From the NCBI RefSeq assembly GCF_001039355.2, contig NW_019775790.1, forward strand, positions 87,384 through 151,383: DNA of 64,000 nt. Direction: 5' to 3'. Numbering within the stretch: position 1 is the first letter of the stretch; every line of letters begins with the position of its first letter. The notes beneath the pieces are model-generated. The model was not told the origin of the DNA. It searched no databases and was given only the letters and a program-made list of their open reading frames with translations. Shown here piece by piece: positions 40,501 to 54,006 of this stretch. Origin of the DNA: Lingula anatina (lineage: Eukaryota; Brachiopoda; Lingulata; Lingulida; Lingulidae). The position numbers and the translations under genes were made by a program.

Positions 40501-43236
40501 TTCTGGACTCTGAGATTTTTAAGATAACTGCAGTTACTTTCATATCTCTGCGAAACCATCCCGATGACGAGGCCAGGGTGTCTGAAGTCAAGAAAATACT
40601 CAGTGCAGGAACCTTCTATTTCTCTTGGACATCTACCAATGGAGCCCCCTTTGACCTCAGCTTATGTGCTCAGAAGAAACACCAGGATCATGATACAGAT
40701 AGCAGATTCTTTTGGTAAAGTGGAATATGTTTACACTTTTTTTAAGTACCAAGTTTTAGGCGTAGTCAGCTGTTGGGAAGTCACTGTAAGAAAGGGAGTG
40801 TGGTTAGCAAAAAAAAAAAAGTAATATCATCAATTTAATGCATATTCTATACTTATTTTACAGGAACAGATCTCTTCACTTCCACTTACAACGATTTAAC
40901 ATAGATTGTGATGAGTGGTTGTTGAAAGCCATGTGTGGCGGTGTAGAAATCAGGACAATCTATGCAGCACACAAGCAAGGAAAGGCCTGTCTCATCTCTA
41001 GGCTAAGCTGTGAAAGAGCCGGAACTCGCTTCAATGTTAGAGGAGTTAATGATGATGGTCATGTAGCTAACTTTGTGGAGATTGAACAGGTAAGTGGTAG
41101 TCCATTGTTTGATGACATATACGGTAGTTAATGATTATAAAGTGTGGGGATGCATTGGATACAATTGTCTTGTCAGTGTAGGAACATCAGTAACATTTGT
41201 GATCTTTATTGAAATAAAGTCATGTTGTGATTTACGTGGATATGTTAAGATCTTTATTTTTTAACCCTATATACTTAATAAAATAAAAAGGGATGCTTTG
41301 TATTACCACTGCACATATGTTATTTGCAACATATTTCTTGCAGTACTGCATTTTCTTTGGTATATCCATTTATCCATTTTATATTTCAGGTAATTTTTAT
41401 GGATGAGCAAGTGAGCTCCTACGTACAGACAAGGGGTTCAGTGCCCCTATTCTGGGAGCAACCAGGTTTTCAGGTAAATGTCTACTCATGCCCTCTTCTT
41501 TTCTAAATCATAATTTAGAATAAAAGTAATGGAAAATATTGGTAAAATTATGCAAATATTACACATGTGACTTGCTTTTATTCTTTTAGTCATATTATTA
41601 TTACTTGCTTTTATGCTTTTAGTCATATTTATTATTATTATTATTATTATTATTGAGGGAAAATTGGCAATTTCTAAGACAAAATATAAGAGTAGCTTAT
41701 GTTATAATCAGGATAATGACAATGAGAGATGTTATTTGTATTCTTTCTGTAGGTTGGCTCTCATAAGGTGAGGATGTCCAGAGGTTATGAAGCTTCTGCT
41801 CCAGCATTTGAAAGACATTTTAAAACTTTGAAGGACCGTTATGGTGACCAGGTCATTATCAACCTGCTGGGGAGAAAGGAAGGAGAGCATACACTCAGCC
41901 AGGCTTTTATGGTGAGAGCATTTCAGTTATTGGGCAAATCTTGTTTGTTGCATTAAAAATAGAGATGTAGGAGTCAGTATGTGAATTTAACAGTAACCTA
42001 TATTCGAAATAGAGATGGACCATGATATATAAGAACATTTACCTTCAAATCTGTTGAATGTCTTTGTTGGCAGAAATATATCTCTTGTTGGATTAATCTT
42101 TAATAATAATATTTTTAAAAATTCAACTTTTCTCTTTTAGAACCATCACAAAGCTTCCAGCTACAGCCAGGATATTCCCTATATATATTTTGACTTCCAC
42201 ATGGAATGCAGAGGGGGAAACACCAAAAACTTAGAGAAACTAAAGTCCAAATGTCAAAAGCAGCTTGATGAATTTGGGTTCTTTTATGCTGAAGGAAGTG
42301 ATGTGCAGAGGTAGATTTTGTTGTTCTTTATTTATTTATTTAAAATCATTTTATTTTGTTTTTTAATTAATTAATAAGTTCATTTAGTGTTTGCGTGTAT
42401 GTGGGTATTGTTTTTTTGATGTAAATGAACAGTTATTTTATCACTGTTATATGATTGTGAGAATTCAAATTTTGTAATCCTTTTGATCTGTACCATCTTA
42501 TCTCAATTTGAGTTGCTTACGTATTTAAAAACAAATTATTTGATTTCTCTGATTACTGTTTCCTTTTGATATTATATTCCAGAGAGCAAAGTGGAGCCCT
42601 GAGAACAAACTGCCTGGATTGTTTGGATAGAACTAATTCCGTGCAGACATACTTTGGGTTAGAGGTAAGATTACTGGAAACCCTGAACAACTTAAAACAA
42701 ATCAGGTCCCATTGCATTGTATGTTAAAATTATTTAGCTAGAAAATTAGAGAATCCATACACCAAACTTTATAGGGGTGAAAAAGGAGGGAAAACATACA
42801 TTCCTAATTGTTTTATATCAGTTAATTGGAATTCTTTATTCATGTAAGCATATTTGTGTTTTTATATTTGTTAAGTGATATGTTGCAAACATCTTTTCCA
42901 TCTAGATCTTGTCCAGGCAGCTTCAAGCAATGGGACTGGACAGTAAGCCACAGATGGTGACCAGGTTCCAGGAGGTTTATAAACAGATCTGGTCACTGAA
43001 TGGAGACCATGTCAGCAGGATATATGCAGGCACTGGAGCATTGAGTGGAGGGAAAACTAAAGTAATGCCTGATTTGTTTATAAACATACCTTGTTACTGA
43101 ATGTAAAGGTGCAACACACACTCATGCATGCACACTCACACGCATGCACACACACACACACAGCATGTTTCTTGTTGTATTGAGCCTTAATTTATATTCT
43201 TGAGATTAAATGAACACACAAAGCAAACTGATTTAG

Positions 43237-43283
<47 letters not shown>

Positions 43284-43461
43284 GTTATTGTTATTGTCAT
43301 TTAGTACAAAGATGCTGCCAGGTCAGCCACCCGTGCCATACAGAATAACTTCCTAGACAGTAGCAAGCAGGAAGCTATAGACATGCTGCTCCTAGGCAGC
43401 ACTATGAGAAGTGAGCTGGCAGACAAAGCCAGGGCATTTCTGGCCACAAATGACATGCACT
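37552..43461 (+). CDS. SYNJ: Synaptojanin Sac1 phosphatase domain (exons 1-10)
   Basis: Residues 1 to about 508. The opening [19 protein letters not shown] and [11 protein letters not shown] are typical of the synaptojanin Sac1 N-lobe. The catalytic CX5R(T/S) motif is in exon 8: [15 protein letters not shown], with nucleophile Cys387 and Arg393. The downstream RIYAGTGAL and [19 protein letters not shown] are also conserved. This domain dephosphorylates PI4P, PI3P and PI(3,5)P2. It appears active, unlike vertebrate SYNJ-related proteins with altered Cys. Confidence 0.95.
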
Positions 43462-46400
43462 GTAAGTAGAGCACATCTGTTCACATAGCTAAGTGGTTTG
43501 CTGTAAATGAAGGGTCATTTTGGTGCATCTTTGTTAAAAGCATTGTGTGATGTGTGATAATGCACATCTGGCTCTTTGTAAGATATGGAACATTTTCCTG
43601 GAAAATCTAGTTAATTTACACAAACAGAAATTTTGACCCACAGCAATGACAAATGTGTCCAAATATTTAAATTTTAGCATTTTAAATTAATTTCAATTTA
43701 TTTGGTTATGGTAGACTTAGCCAATGCTCATCAGTGAGCCAAATTATTGAACTGGAAGTGAGAAGCTTGTCATAGTGTCCTGTTTTCATGCTACAGATAA
43801 ACGGATGTTTATATTGCATTATGAAAAATATATGAGTAACTGATAGAGACAAAATTTGTGTAAATCTTTGTTATTCTTTTCGCTAGTATCTCATACCATG
43901 CTAAAGGAAATGGTGGTGCGTCATGAAGAGTACACCAAGCCTTCCAGTCTACGTATCAGTGTGGGAACCTGGAATGTCAATGGACAGCCTCGCTTTAGGA
44001 GTATCGCCCACAAAAATGAGTCCCTAGAAGACTGGTTATTGGATGCACCTAAGATCACAAAGTCTAACAGGCCTGGTGTGTTATATCAAATGTTAAACAC
44101 TGGAAATCTTAAATTATTGCCGAGTCCTCTTATGTTTACCTACCAATTTGAAGGTGACTCGTCATATTTTTGAAACATTCTCCTAACTCATTTATTTCTG
44201 TGCATACATTTACATTAATGGTCTCCATTTTTGATATGAAATCATGTTCCAACTGGAAAGTTATAAATTTAAACTTGTATTTAGCATTTCAAATAACAAA
44301 TCCATTAATCAATCTTTTATTCATATTCCAGATCTTATAGACGAATCTGTTGATTATGATTATCCTGTAGATATATTTGCCATAGGCTTTGAAGAAATTG
44401 TGGATTTGAATGCCAGTAATATCATGAGTGCAAGGTAAGTGCTGATCTTTACAAAACATGCATGCCTTTCTGAGTTTCATGAAGAATAAAATTCATTTTA
44501 TTATTTTCTTCCATTCCATTATCTAAGTATTTTATTTATTTTAATTACAATGTTCTGTTTCTTATTTCAAACAAATAGCAAAATCAAATATTTAAAGATT
44601 TAGTCCATGAGCCACTGTAGATCACCCCTTTTGCTATTTTCAGTCATTATGTTTTACTGATAGCTTAGATTGTAAGCTTTTATTTAATTTTTATTATAAG
44701 AAAGAAAATATAAGATAAGAAGATAAGTGACTCTTGATCTGATTAACATTGTTTTAAATTCTAAAGAACAGTTTGTGATAGAATTTGACAAGGTGTGCAT
44801 ACATCATGGTATCAGGCATATGAACTATTCTGCTGTTGTTTTCAGTACAAGTAATCAGAGAGAATGGAGTGCAGAAATTCAGAAGACAATCTCTAGAGAC
44901 CACAAGTATGTGCTCCTCACCTCAGCACAGCTGGTTGGCGTCTGTCTCTTCATTTTCATCAGACCTCAGCATGCTCCTTATATTAGGTAAGATGGCAGGG
45001 ATGTATGATTGTTTGGGTAAAGTAATTTTGGTCTCAATTTTGGATTGCAGGTCATAGTATTAAGCGATTTGTTGATCTAAATTCTAGATTTTAATTCTTT
45101 GTTTCGCTTGAATTTGGACGAGCTTTGGAAAATCTTTAATGCATTATTTTTCAATATGGGATTAAAACAACTGATTTCACATTTGTAGTATTCGAGAGTA
45201 GACACTGTAAGTTGGTGCAGGTATGTAATATGACACACAAGTATCTGAATATCAATATATTTGTTACCCTGTAGGGATGTAGCAGTAGACACTATTAAGA
45301 CTGGCCTGGGTGGGGCTGCAGGGAACAAAGGGGCCATAGCCATCCGATTCCTCTACCATTCCACTTCCTTGTGCTTCGTGTGTGCTCACTTTGCTGCTGG
45401 CCAGAGCCAGGTACAGGACAGGAACAACCATTACTTTGACATTATCAGGAAGGTGGTCTTTCCTATGGTAGGTTTTTTTTTTTTTCTTAAAAATTTAGCC
45501 TGAAGTGCGAACAAGGATACAAGGATGCCACAACTCTCTCACAGGCGCACATTCACACCTATTGTACACAATCCTGTGATTTTCTTTCATCAGCTTGTTT
45601 GAGTGAATCCAAAAAAAAAGTTTGAAATGAATGTATATGCTGACAACATTTGAAACAAAGTTATTTAGAATGTCTTCATTACTTTTAAATACTTGATAGT
45701 GATCTTAAGTGTGTTTTACAGTGTCATGGTATATATTTGTGATGTAAAATTATGTTATTCATAAATTTAACTTTTTTTAATGTTTAGGAGGTGTGCAGGG
45801 TAGGTATAAGACTATATGTTGAAAATAGGTTAACAGAAGTTTTCAGTGAATAGTGAAACCAAAATGTGTATTATTTCAGTTAACCTACAAGTAATGCATG
45901 TTAAAAAGTGCTGTATTTATTTACCCTTTTAGTTTTTCATGTTTTATGTGTATTATAAATTTGTGTTTCTGTCACATCCTAAGTGGTTTAATCATCTCGT
46001 TTTGGTTCATTTTTAATAGCTAAATAGTGATGGAATAATGGCTTGTAGAACTACTGTCTCTGGCTTGTCTGGGGTGCACTCGAATCCAAAAATAATGAGC
46101 ATCTTGTAAATTTAGTTATTTTTTTCATTCTGACACAAAATGGTTTCTCTGAAATTTTGTTTGCTTGATCACAAACTGATAGAAATTCAATACTGAAATG
46201 CAGGTTTATGATTTTGAAGACAATGTAGATGAGGTGAATGGCAGTTGATTTGGATTTTGTTTATTATCACTTGCTACACTGATATCAGCACATGCAAATT
46301 TTACAACACTAGGGAGTACATTTGTTGATTACTCACAGCATACCACTGATTTAAGATTAACAAAATACTTTATCTTTTACAAGGGCAGAATGATTTACTA

Positions 46401-48509
46401 ATGATTGGTAAACTGTAGCTTTACTAAACGTTATTTTGAATGATAATCATGGCAATATTTCTCTTGTGAATTTTAGGCCAGGACTCTAGATTCCCATGAT
46501 TATGTCTTCTGGTGTGGAGATTTCAACTACAGAATTGAACTGCCACGAGAAGAAGTTCTTAGCTTAGTGAATGACGAGAACTGGGGAGCACTGCAAGCCT
46601 GTGATCAGTTGATAGTCCAAAGAGAATTAGGAAACGTAAGATACAGAAAATCATCTCAGTTTGAGATAATTTTAAGCTTATGCAAAAATGTAGTCTGAAT
46701 TTAGTCATATATGAAAACATTTAAATTGATGGTTTTATAAAGTTTGATTCAATGTTCTTTGTTAAAAGTTGGAAAAGGGAAAAATTGATTAATCGTTGCA
46801 GGTATTTAAAGGGTATAATGAGGGCAAGCCAAACTTTGCCCCTACCTACAAGTATGACTTGTACTGTGATGACTACGACACCAGTGAAAAGTGTAGAGTG
46901 CCTGCTTGGACAGACAGGATACTGTGGAAGAAGAGAAAGTGGCAGAAAGGTGATCCCCCCCCCCCCCTCCAACATACTGCTTACTACACAATTAATGTTT
47001 GGTGGTAGTTGTAACTTCATGTGCACCATATGACAACACTAACATGTACATGATAAAAAACACTTAAGTTACATTTTTGAATTCGATAGATTGTTTCAGT
47101 AAAAGGGTATGTGTAAAAACACTTAGCATTGTTGATAGATGTTTTACATAAACTGGAAACTTATGAATGATACATTTGTTATGAAGCTGAATCAATAATT
47201 GTTGCCTCCATTTTAGATGAAGATCCAACAGCAAATTCAGGAAAGGTTTTACTATACAACAGAGCAGAACTGAAGGTGTCAGACCACAGGTAAACATAAG
47301 GATGCCCTGTTCAATTTATATAGCTAGAGTGCCAGTTTAAAATTCAAACTAGGTGTGCATTATGCCAGACTGTGATAACAAAATGTGGCAAAATTTGTCA
47401 TGAAAACCACATAATACTAGAAAATATAAAAGATAAGGTTTTTATAGAGACTTTCAGTGGGATTCTTTTTCTTCAAAACTCCTATTTTCTGAAGACAACC
47501 TGTGCTTACATCCCACATATGACATGATTATGCAATGAAAATTAGTAAGCCTGCTCAAAAGTTATAGGTAAAAATCAAGAGTGAGCAGGCCACATAGAAT
47601 GATTGTGATCATATGTCAGGAAATATTTGAAGATCCCAAGAACCTATTTTGTTGATTAATGAACTTATTGTTTTAAAGCCATAATATCACATTATAATCA
47701 AATTGAAATAAGTACACATTTACATGTACATATTCTAGGCCTGTAATTGCTCTACTGGATATAGAAGTTCTGGCTGTGGATGAGAAGAGGAGGGAAGAGA
47801 TCTATAAGAATGTGATCAGTAACCAAGGTCCCCCTGATGGTACTGTGGTGATCAGCATGGCAGATGGGGGCGAGTTTGATGACCAGTCAGTGGACGATGT
47901 CCTCAACTTGGTGGCTGAGGCGGGAGAGGTCATTTTGGTCAGGTGAGTTTAATGATGATTGATAGTGGTTTGAGCAGTAGAAATAATAAGAATATTGCCA
48001 GGCAGTCAGTTATGTTTCAGTCTAATGGTGAGGGAGTTTATTATTGAAATTTGACCTCAATTTTGTGGCAGTATGATCGAATAACTTATAGAATTGATTT
48101 TGTAAGGTATCAGCATAGAGTATTTTAACACATAACCTTACCAGTATCATTTTTGTTGGGCTGTTGTCATCTAAAATAGAGGTGTATTTTAATTTTAATA
48201 CGAATAGATGGTGATAATCTTTAAAAATTACCTATATTATTTTCTTTATGTTTAGATTTGTTGGAGATGACATGTTGCTCACATTCAAAAATGGGAAAAA
48301 TGCTCTAAGTGCTCTAAAATATGACCAGTTCACAGTAAGTTTTCATTTAACCATTTAACACCAAGTTATCTATATTGGTTTAAATGGTATAAATACCTAA
48401 AGCATTGTAATGGTTTAAAAAAATTCAAGGTGACAGCTTTGAAATATATTGTATTCTAGTGTTGGTGAACTTGTGTAGTGTTGATAAGAAAGAGAATAAT
48501 GTTCCGCTT

Positions 48510-48556
<47 letters not shown>

Positions 48557-48563
48557 TATCTGT

Positions 48564-48606
<43 letters not shown>

Positions 48607-51600
48607 TTGTCATTTCAGGTGCAAGGCAAAGTCATCAGTGTAATGCTGAAGACTCAAGACTGGCAGGCTAAGATAGAGAGAGAGGTGGACCTCAGTACTG
48701 ACCACACCTTTGAGTTGGTGGACCTCAGAAACACAAACAGCTTATTGCTGGAGGATTTTAATATTCCAACTATGTTGTTTGATATGGAAGGTAATTGAGA
48801 ACACAGGGAGGCAGTTGTTTCATATTGGAGGAAAGCTTGTCTGGTTTAATTGTGCATGTTATCATTTCCATTATAAAGTGACAAGATGAAAGGTCTTTTC
48901 ACTCTTAATGTTAACAAATATAGAACAGTGGATATTGTAAAGATCAAGGTTAATAAAACACAATGTATTTATAAGTTATACGATTTAATATATTTGTGGT
49001 ATGACTGCAAACAATGGAATAGTAAATTCCAATTATTATCGTTCTGATTATTCTACTTTCTTTCTTTCTTTATTTTTTTTGTTGATGTAGGTGACATAGC
49101 TGAGGATGAGGGTGATGAAGAGGTAGCATCATTCAATTTGCAGAATCTCCAGCAGCCCTTACAGCCCTCTCCAGCAGGCACTCCTACAGCAGGTAACATG
49201 TTCAAGAAAAGGACAAAATGTTCTGTACATATATTTGTACAGTGTATTATGGCCTTTATGATAACCATACACAGATAGGGATGTTGTAACCCAAATATTT
49301 CCAGAGGTACACCCCACAACCTTTTACTACATTTTGGTGTTTGATGTGCTAGTATGTTTAGTGTGATTGGTGTTATTCCAATCATGTAACACACAGACAA
49401 ACTATTTTTCAGATAATAACAGCCCAGCAGATATTTTTGGTTCTAATACTCAGATTAAAATGCCACCTCCTAGACCCATGGGTGCTCCACCAGTCCCCAG
49501 GGGGGTGGCAAATAAGCCAACAGGGACTCCTCCCCCTGATGCTGGGTCTGATATGACAGGCGGAATTGTGGCTGAATTTGAACAGCCACTGCGTAGTTCT
49601 CCAAAACCAACAGAGGTAAGCAACCATTTTAGAATGATACACTGTAAGCTATGTATCTTTGAGAATGGTAGTTTTCGTGTGTTAAGTTCTGTGAATGAGT
49701 CTAACAGTGTTGTAAAGCAAGTATCAAAAAGTAGAACCTTTTTCTCCTTAATTGAGAGCTGTTGATAAAAGAACAAACTATCTGCAGTACCATGTAAAAA
49801 TTGAAAAAAAAGCAATCATTTTAGTCTTATTGATTAATAATAGTTGTTTACCTTGCAATTCAAGTAAATATACCAAGTATTAATTAAATTTTCATTTGGA
49901 TTTAATATTTGCAGAAGCCCAAAAAGCCCCCTCCTCCCCAGAGGCCGTCTGCTCCCCCCTCCAGACCCCCACAGCCTCAGAGGCCCCCCATGGCACCCCA
50001 AGTAACAGGGCCAGCTAAAGGTGAAAACGGATTTCATTGAATATAAATTGTATGAAGTTGTTTGTAGTTTTCTAGGAAGATATATTTTATATGTAACTCT
50101 AAGCCATTGCTCAGTTAAGGATTTGGTTTTCTTCTTTTGGCTTTTTAAAGAATATTTAATTATATTTTCTAGCAGTTCCAGCAAAAGCCAAGCCACCAAT
50201 GAGGCCTCAAATGATGCCCAAATCTGAGAGACCCTCGAGAGTAAGTGTGATACAGTCATAATTTATGATGGGATTAACCAGTGATTTTATGGTGACAATT
50301 TGCATTGTATAATGTTTAAAGATGTCCAATTGTAATCCTGATCCATTTATTTTAAAGTAAAGGTTTGGGTTTCAATTTGAAACAAGTCTTTTCATGTTTT
50401 CAGCAATTTCTGAACATTTAACTTCAATAAACAATGAAAAAACAAAGTTTGAAGTAATTTAGTACTGATGTCCTTTTCTAGCCCAGCATGATAGGCCTGC
50501 CTACCAATGTTTCTCATGCTGGACATGCCACCACTGTGGAGGAGGCTCAGAAATTAATAGAAAAACTAATGGCTCAAAGCTCCATTGACATGGGTGACCT
50601 CCCTGAGCCTTTATTGCCAGGGGCAGGGGCAGCTCCAGGTGAGTTCTCGTTTCTATGTTTGTTTTTAATGAAATGACAAAGCATTGAAACTTTTGAGTAG
50701 GTTTTTTTTTTTTTTTTTTTTTTGTCTGATGGCTACTGTTTTACATAAAAATGCTATTTAGAATTTTTACTTTATTTTATTTATTTATTTATTTATTTAT
50801 TTATTGTAAGTGCTTGCATTGTGTATTAAGTATTTGCATTTGAGGTCACTTAGTCATATTTCTCCTTATTTTTTACTATTATCATATAATGATTTCCCCC
50901 TAGCACCAATGCCAAGAACAAAAGCAGCCAGTACATACGACTTATCAATGGACAGTAGCCCTTCAGTGCCACAGGCTGCACCAAGACATAAACCAGATGG
51001 GCTGCTAGCAGAATCACATGGGTTATCAAAAAGTACAGGGAATTTAATTGCTGATGATAATATAGAACAAGACAAATATAAAATAGTCACCAATGAAGTA
51101 GAGTCCAGCCTTAAAGTGGATTGGGGTGCAGCAAAGACAAAGGAGTCCGAGAAAGAAGCTGGGAAACCAACACCTGTTCCACGCCGAGAAATACACAGTA
51201 TGTTTGTTGGGAAGAGCAGTCCATCTCCACCATTACCTCAACCAAGAACTAGTGCAATTAATATAGCACCCCGAGGACCCCCTCCCCCAGTACCTGAGCC
51301 AGCAGGGAGGGGGCCACCACCACCCGTACCTGCAGCAAGAACATCTAAAAGCCCAGACACTTCCCCCACTTCCCAGGCCTCTTCCACAAGGGGGCCACCA
51401 CCCCCGGTTCCACCCTCTAGACCCTCGAAAGAAGAGAGCCGAGGACCTCCGCCTCCTGTCCCTACAACAAGACCTATGAGACAGGACCTGCCTTCAGGAA
51501 CCCCCGTTTCTGAGCAGTTGGGTTCCCCTGGGATGAGCCCCCCTCCTACCCCTCCCCTGGGCAGTCCAGGGAGTCCACCCCCTCCTCCCCCTAACAGGAC

Positions 51601-51805
51601 AGACTCCATTTCCCCTCCAGATAGCCCCAATCACTTTGACTTTGGGCAGAGAAGTGAGGGTGGCTCGGCACCTCCACCAGCTGTACCACCACCCATACCA
51701 CAAAGACCTGGCATGGAGCCTGGACAGATGGGCACAGAGGAGAAGCCATTTGTACCACCTATACCACGTAGGCCTAATGTTGCTCCAATGGATAGGCCCG
51801 CATGA
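37552..51805 (+). CDS. SYNJ: Synaptojanin, polyphosphoinositide phosphatase
   Basis: Dual phosphatase that removes 4- and 5-phosphates from PI(4,5)P2 during synaptic vesicle uncoating. The 26 exons are 37552-37672, 39350-39436, 40432-40714, 40864-41089, 41390-41473, 41753-41911, 42141-42310, 42583-42664, 42906-43061, 43305-43461, 43887-44075, 44332-44434, 44846-44986, 45275-45467, 46477-46635, 46802-46949, 47217-47289, 47739-47942, 48256-48334, 48619-48790, 49091-49192, 49413-49615, 49915-50020, 50173-50240, 50482-50638 and 50904-51805. All borders are GT-AG and every phase closes, giving 1507 aa. The order is Sac1 domain (1-508), inositol 5-phosphatase (about 525-850), RRM-like domain (about 855-990) and proline-rich tail. 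Catalytic motifs of both domains are intact. A second ATG at 37558 is an alternative start. It is divergent from CTBS. Vertebrate SYNJ1 and SYNJ2 both derive from this type of gene, so no paralogue number is given. Confidence 0.97.
43238..43291. repeat. (ATT)n microsatellite directly before synaptojanin exon 10
   Basis: A long ATT run that ends about a dozen bases before the acceptor TTATTGTCATTTAG|TAC at 43304/43305. A similar ATT run sits at 41631-41654 in another intron. Confidence 0.85.
43887..47942 (+). CDS. SYNJ: Synaptojanin inositol-5-phosphatase domain (exons 11-18)
   Basis: Residues 509 to about 912. Visible motifs are [63 protein letters not shown] (729-737), [19 protein letters not shown] (804-812) and SDHRPV (from 841). 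These cover the metal-binding and catalytic elements of the DNase I-like fold, so the enzyme should be active on PI(4,5)P2. Confidence 0.95.
47739..48790 (+). CDS. SYNJ: Synaptojanin RRM-like (DUF1866) region (exons 18-20)
   Basis: After SDHRPV the sequence runs through [27 protein letters not shown] and [12 protein letters not shown], matching the RRM-like fold that follows the 5-phosphatase in synaptojanins (equivalent to GPPDGTV and FGEVILIRFVEDKMWVTF in vertebrates). Its precise role is not settled in the family. Exon 20 begins directly after a long TTTA microsatellite. Confidence 0.85.
48511..48608. repeat. (TTTA)n microsatellite directly before synaptojanin exon 20
   Basis: About 24 TTTA units interrupted once by ATCTG near 48557. 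It ends some ten bases before the acceptor TTATTGTCATTTCAG|GTG. Another (TTTA)n run is at 50773-50804. Confidence 0.85.
49091..51805 (+). CDS. SYNJ: Synaptojanin proline-rich tail (exons 21-26)
   Basis: Residues about 996-1507. An acidic start ([11 protein letters not shown]) is followed by many SH3-ligand motifs such as [17 protein letters not shown]. The last exon (902 nt) carries four copies of RGPPPPVP, at residues 1331-1338, 1343-1350, 1370-1377 and 1387-1394. Endophilin, amphiphysin and intersectin SH3 domains bind such tails in other animals. I see no NPF motif in the tail, so the Eps15-binding extension of the long vertebrate isoform is absent. The only long amphipathic stretch is in exon 25 ([18 protein letters not shown]). 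Confidence 0.9.
50773..50804. repeat. (TTTA)n microsatellite in the last synaptojanin intron
   Basis: Short TTTA tetranucleotide run in the intron before the final exon. The same intron also holds a poly-T run at about 50702-50722. Confidence 0.75.
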
Positions 51806-52578
51806 ATTTAGTACATAAATATATAAGAAAAGAATTTTATGTGTAGAAAGATCTTGCAACAAGGGTAGTTATCTGTTTTCATAATAGATTGGCGTATCTT
51901 GTGAAATCTTAAATCTGGAACTATGTCAGAATAACCTGTACTCGTAAGGAAATGAATGCACTTTTTGATGTTTGTTGTATGCTTTTTCATTGCTAGACAC
52001 AAAAGATAAATGATAATGATTTAATTTATTGGAACTGTGTGACTGGTATGAATACTAATCAGATTTGGAAATCTCAGTCTTTTTATTATTTTTACAACTG
52101 TTATGGTGTCCTTTGTTTATGTTGCTGTTTATGTTGTTTGTTCACAAAAAAAGAGAGGAGCACATACAAAGTTTTACATGCTCCATATAAAACATAAATC
52201 CAATGCTGGAGATTATGTATCAAAATGACATTAGGTATGTGTTGCCAGCATTAATGTATTTACAAGATGTCTGATATAAATTGTAATGGAATATATTGCA
52301 TATGCTTATATATTGGGGGGGAAGTAAATTATTAAGGCATTATATAGCATTTAAATTTGGTCATTAGGCATGATAAATATTATCAATATTTAATATGTAA
52401 TTGTTATGTTGAATGTCACTGGGATCAAGCAAGGTAGGAAAATTATGCATCTCTAGCAGAACCATTTATTTCTGTGATAAGGTAGAATATTATGTTGAGT
52501 AGATTATTGAGAATTATGCAATAATGAAGCTAGCTGGCTAGCGCATATGTGGTAATGATCCTTAAACTGTGAAATAAA
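51806..52578 (+). other. Synaptojanin 3' UTR
   Basis: AT-rich sequence after the stop at 51803-51805 and up to AATAAA at 52573-52578, the best polyA signal downstream of the stop. No coding potential was seen. Confidence 0.5.
52573..52578 (+). terminator. Candidate polyadenylation signal for synaptojanin
   Basis: AATAAA in the context TGAAATAAAGAATG, about 770 bp after the stop codon. Confidence 0.5.
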
Positions 52579-53344
52579 GAATGTATAAACCATACTTGAA
52601 GGTAACTTTTTAATTGTTAAAGAAATAGCCGGATTCCATATACAGTTAATTCAAAAATGCATTACTTTGGCCCATGTCACTTGTTTTACAATTTTTTAAA
52701 AAGCTGACAAGAATAACACATTTTACATACAAGCTTAACATGACATACAGCTCATTGTTATATATAACTAAAAATTTATGAACATTTCTGGGACAGGATG
52801 TCATGTCTTTTACATGATGTTCATGCCATATTTTAAAACTTTTGTCAATAACTGTTGACAGTGTCAGAAATGTCACAATTGAAAACTCCATGATAAACTG
52901 TAGTAGTATTCATGATAGTTGAGCAGACTGAAGAATACAGTCTTGCTGCTAAATTACATCATTTAGAAAATTGAAAACTCATTTTGGACAATTGGGTTGA
53001 CATCATGTAAACATGGTGAATTTATTGAAATAAAATACGATTTTACCCTACATTGAAAAAAGGCTTCATTATGCAGCTTTGAATAAGAATAAGAAAAAGT
53101 GGATGGTAAAGACAAAAAATATCGACGACATGAATTTTTGCCCTTTTGGCCGCCCATAGTAACATGAGCATACGCAAGCATGTCAGTTTATTGTATTGTA
53201 GGCCTACTGTTTCTCTTACATTACCTATAAACAATGTTGGTCACAGATATAAATAACTTGGATTCAAAATGGCACTGTTTAAATCAGTAGAAAGAGTAAT
53301 TTAAGAAAGTAAAAATGAACTTGCAAGCCTCTCGTTGCCCTCGC
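52579..53344. other. Intergenic, nothing recognised
   Basis: AT-rich sequence between the synaptojanin polyA signal and the first LINE fragment. I see no exon, RNA gene or repeat boundary here. Confidence 0.4.
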
Positions 53345-53965
53345 AATAATAATATTAATGATAATATTTATTTATAGTCTAAAATCCATACAAAAATTTC
53401 TGTGAACTTTACATGGGTAAAATGAACAGAATAATATGAATGAATTCAATAAATATATAGGTAGTTAAGATATTAAGATATTTTAATATCTTTTAAAATG
53501 TATAGTACAATGTAAATAAATACATGGATAGTAAAATTTAAGATATTAAAATAGAAAGTCATTGTAAAAAGATAACAGCCAGTCAAATCAGTTATAAAAC
53601 TTTTTAAAAATAAATTTTTCAATTCTTTTTTAAAATTGTCCTCAGAGAATGTTCCATTCATTTGGTCCATACACTGAAAGAGCTAGGCCGCTGTATGTTC
53701 TCAATCTGGCATTACATGACATGAGCAAAAACTGATCAAGTGATCTTAAACTACGTTTTGGAACATAATGATGAACTAGTCTTTGTGGGGGGGGGGGGGG
53801 GGGGCTGATTGGTAAAAGATTACATGCATAAAGCATAAAGTTAAAAATTTGAATAAATGCGTGCTCTAACAGGGTGCCAGTGCAACTGCTTTAAGATAAG
53901 TGTGATATGAGTCTCCCTGGCTGTGCGGGTTAAAAGACGCGCTGAAATATTCTAAATTCTCTGCA

Positions 53966-54006
<41 letters not shown>

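Noticed and set aside
51238-51862. Gly-rich frames on minus opposite the last synaptojanin exon
   Set aside because: Antisense reading of the proline-rich tail.
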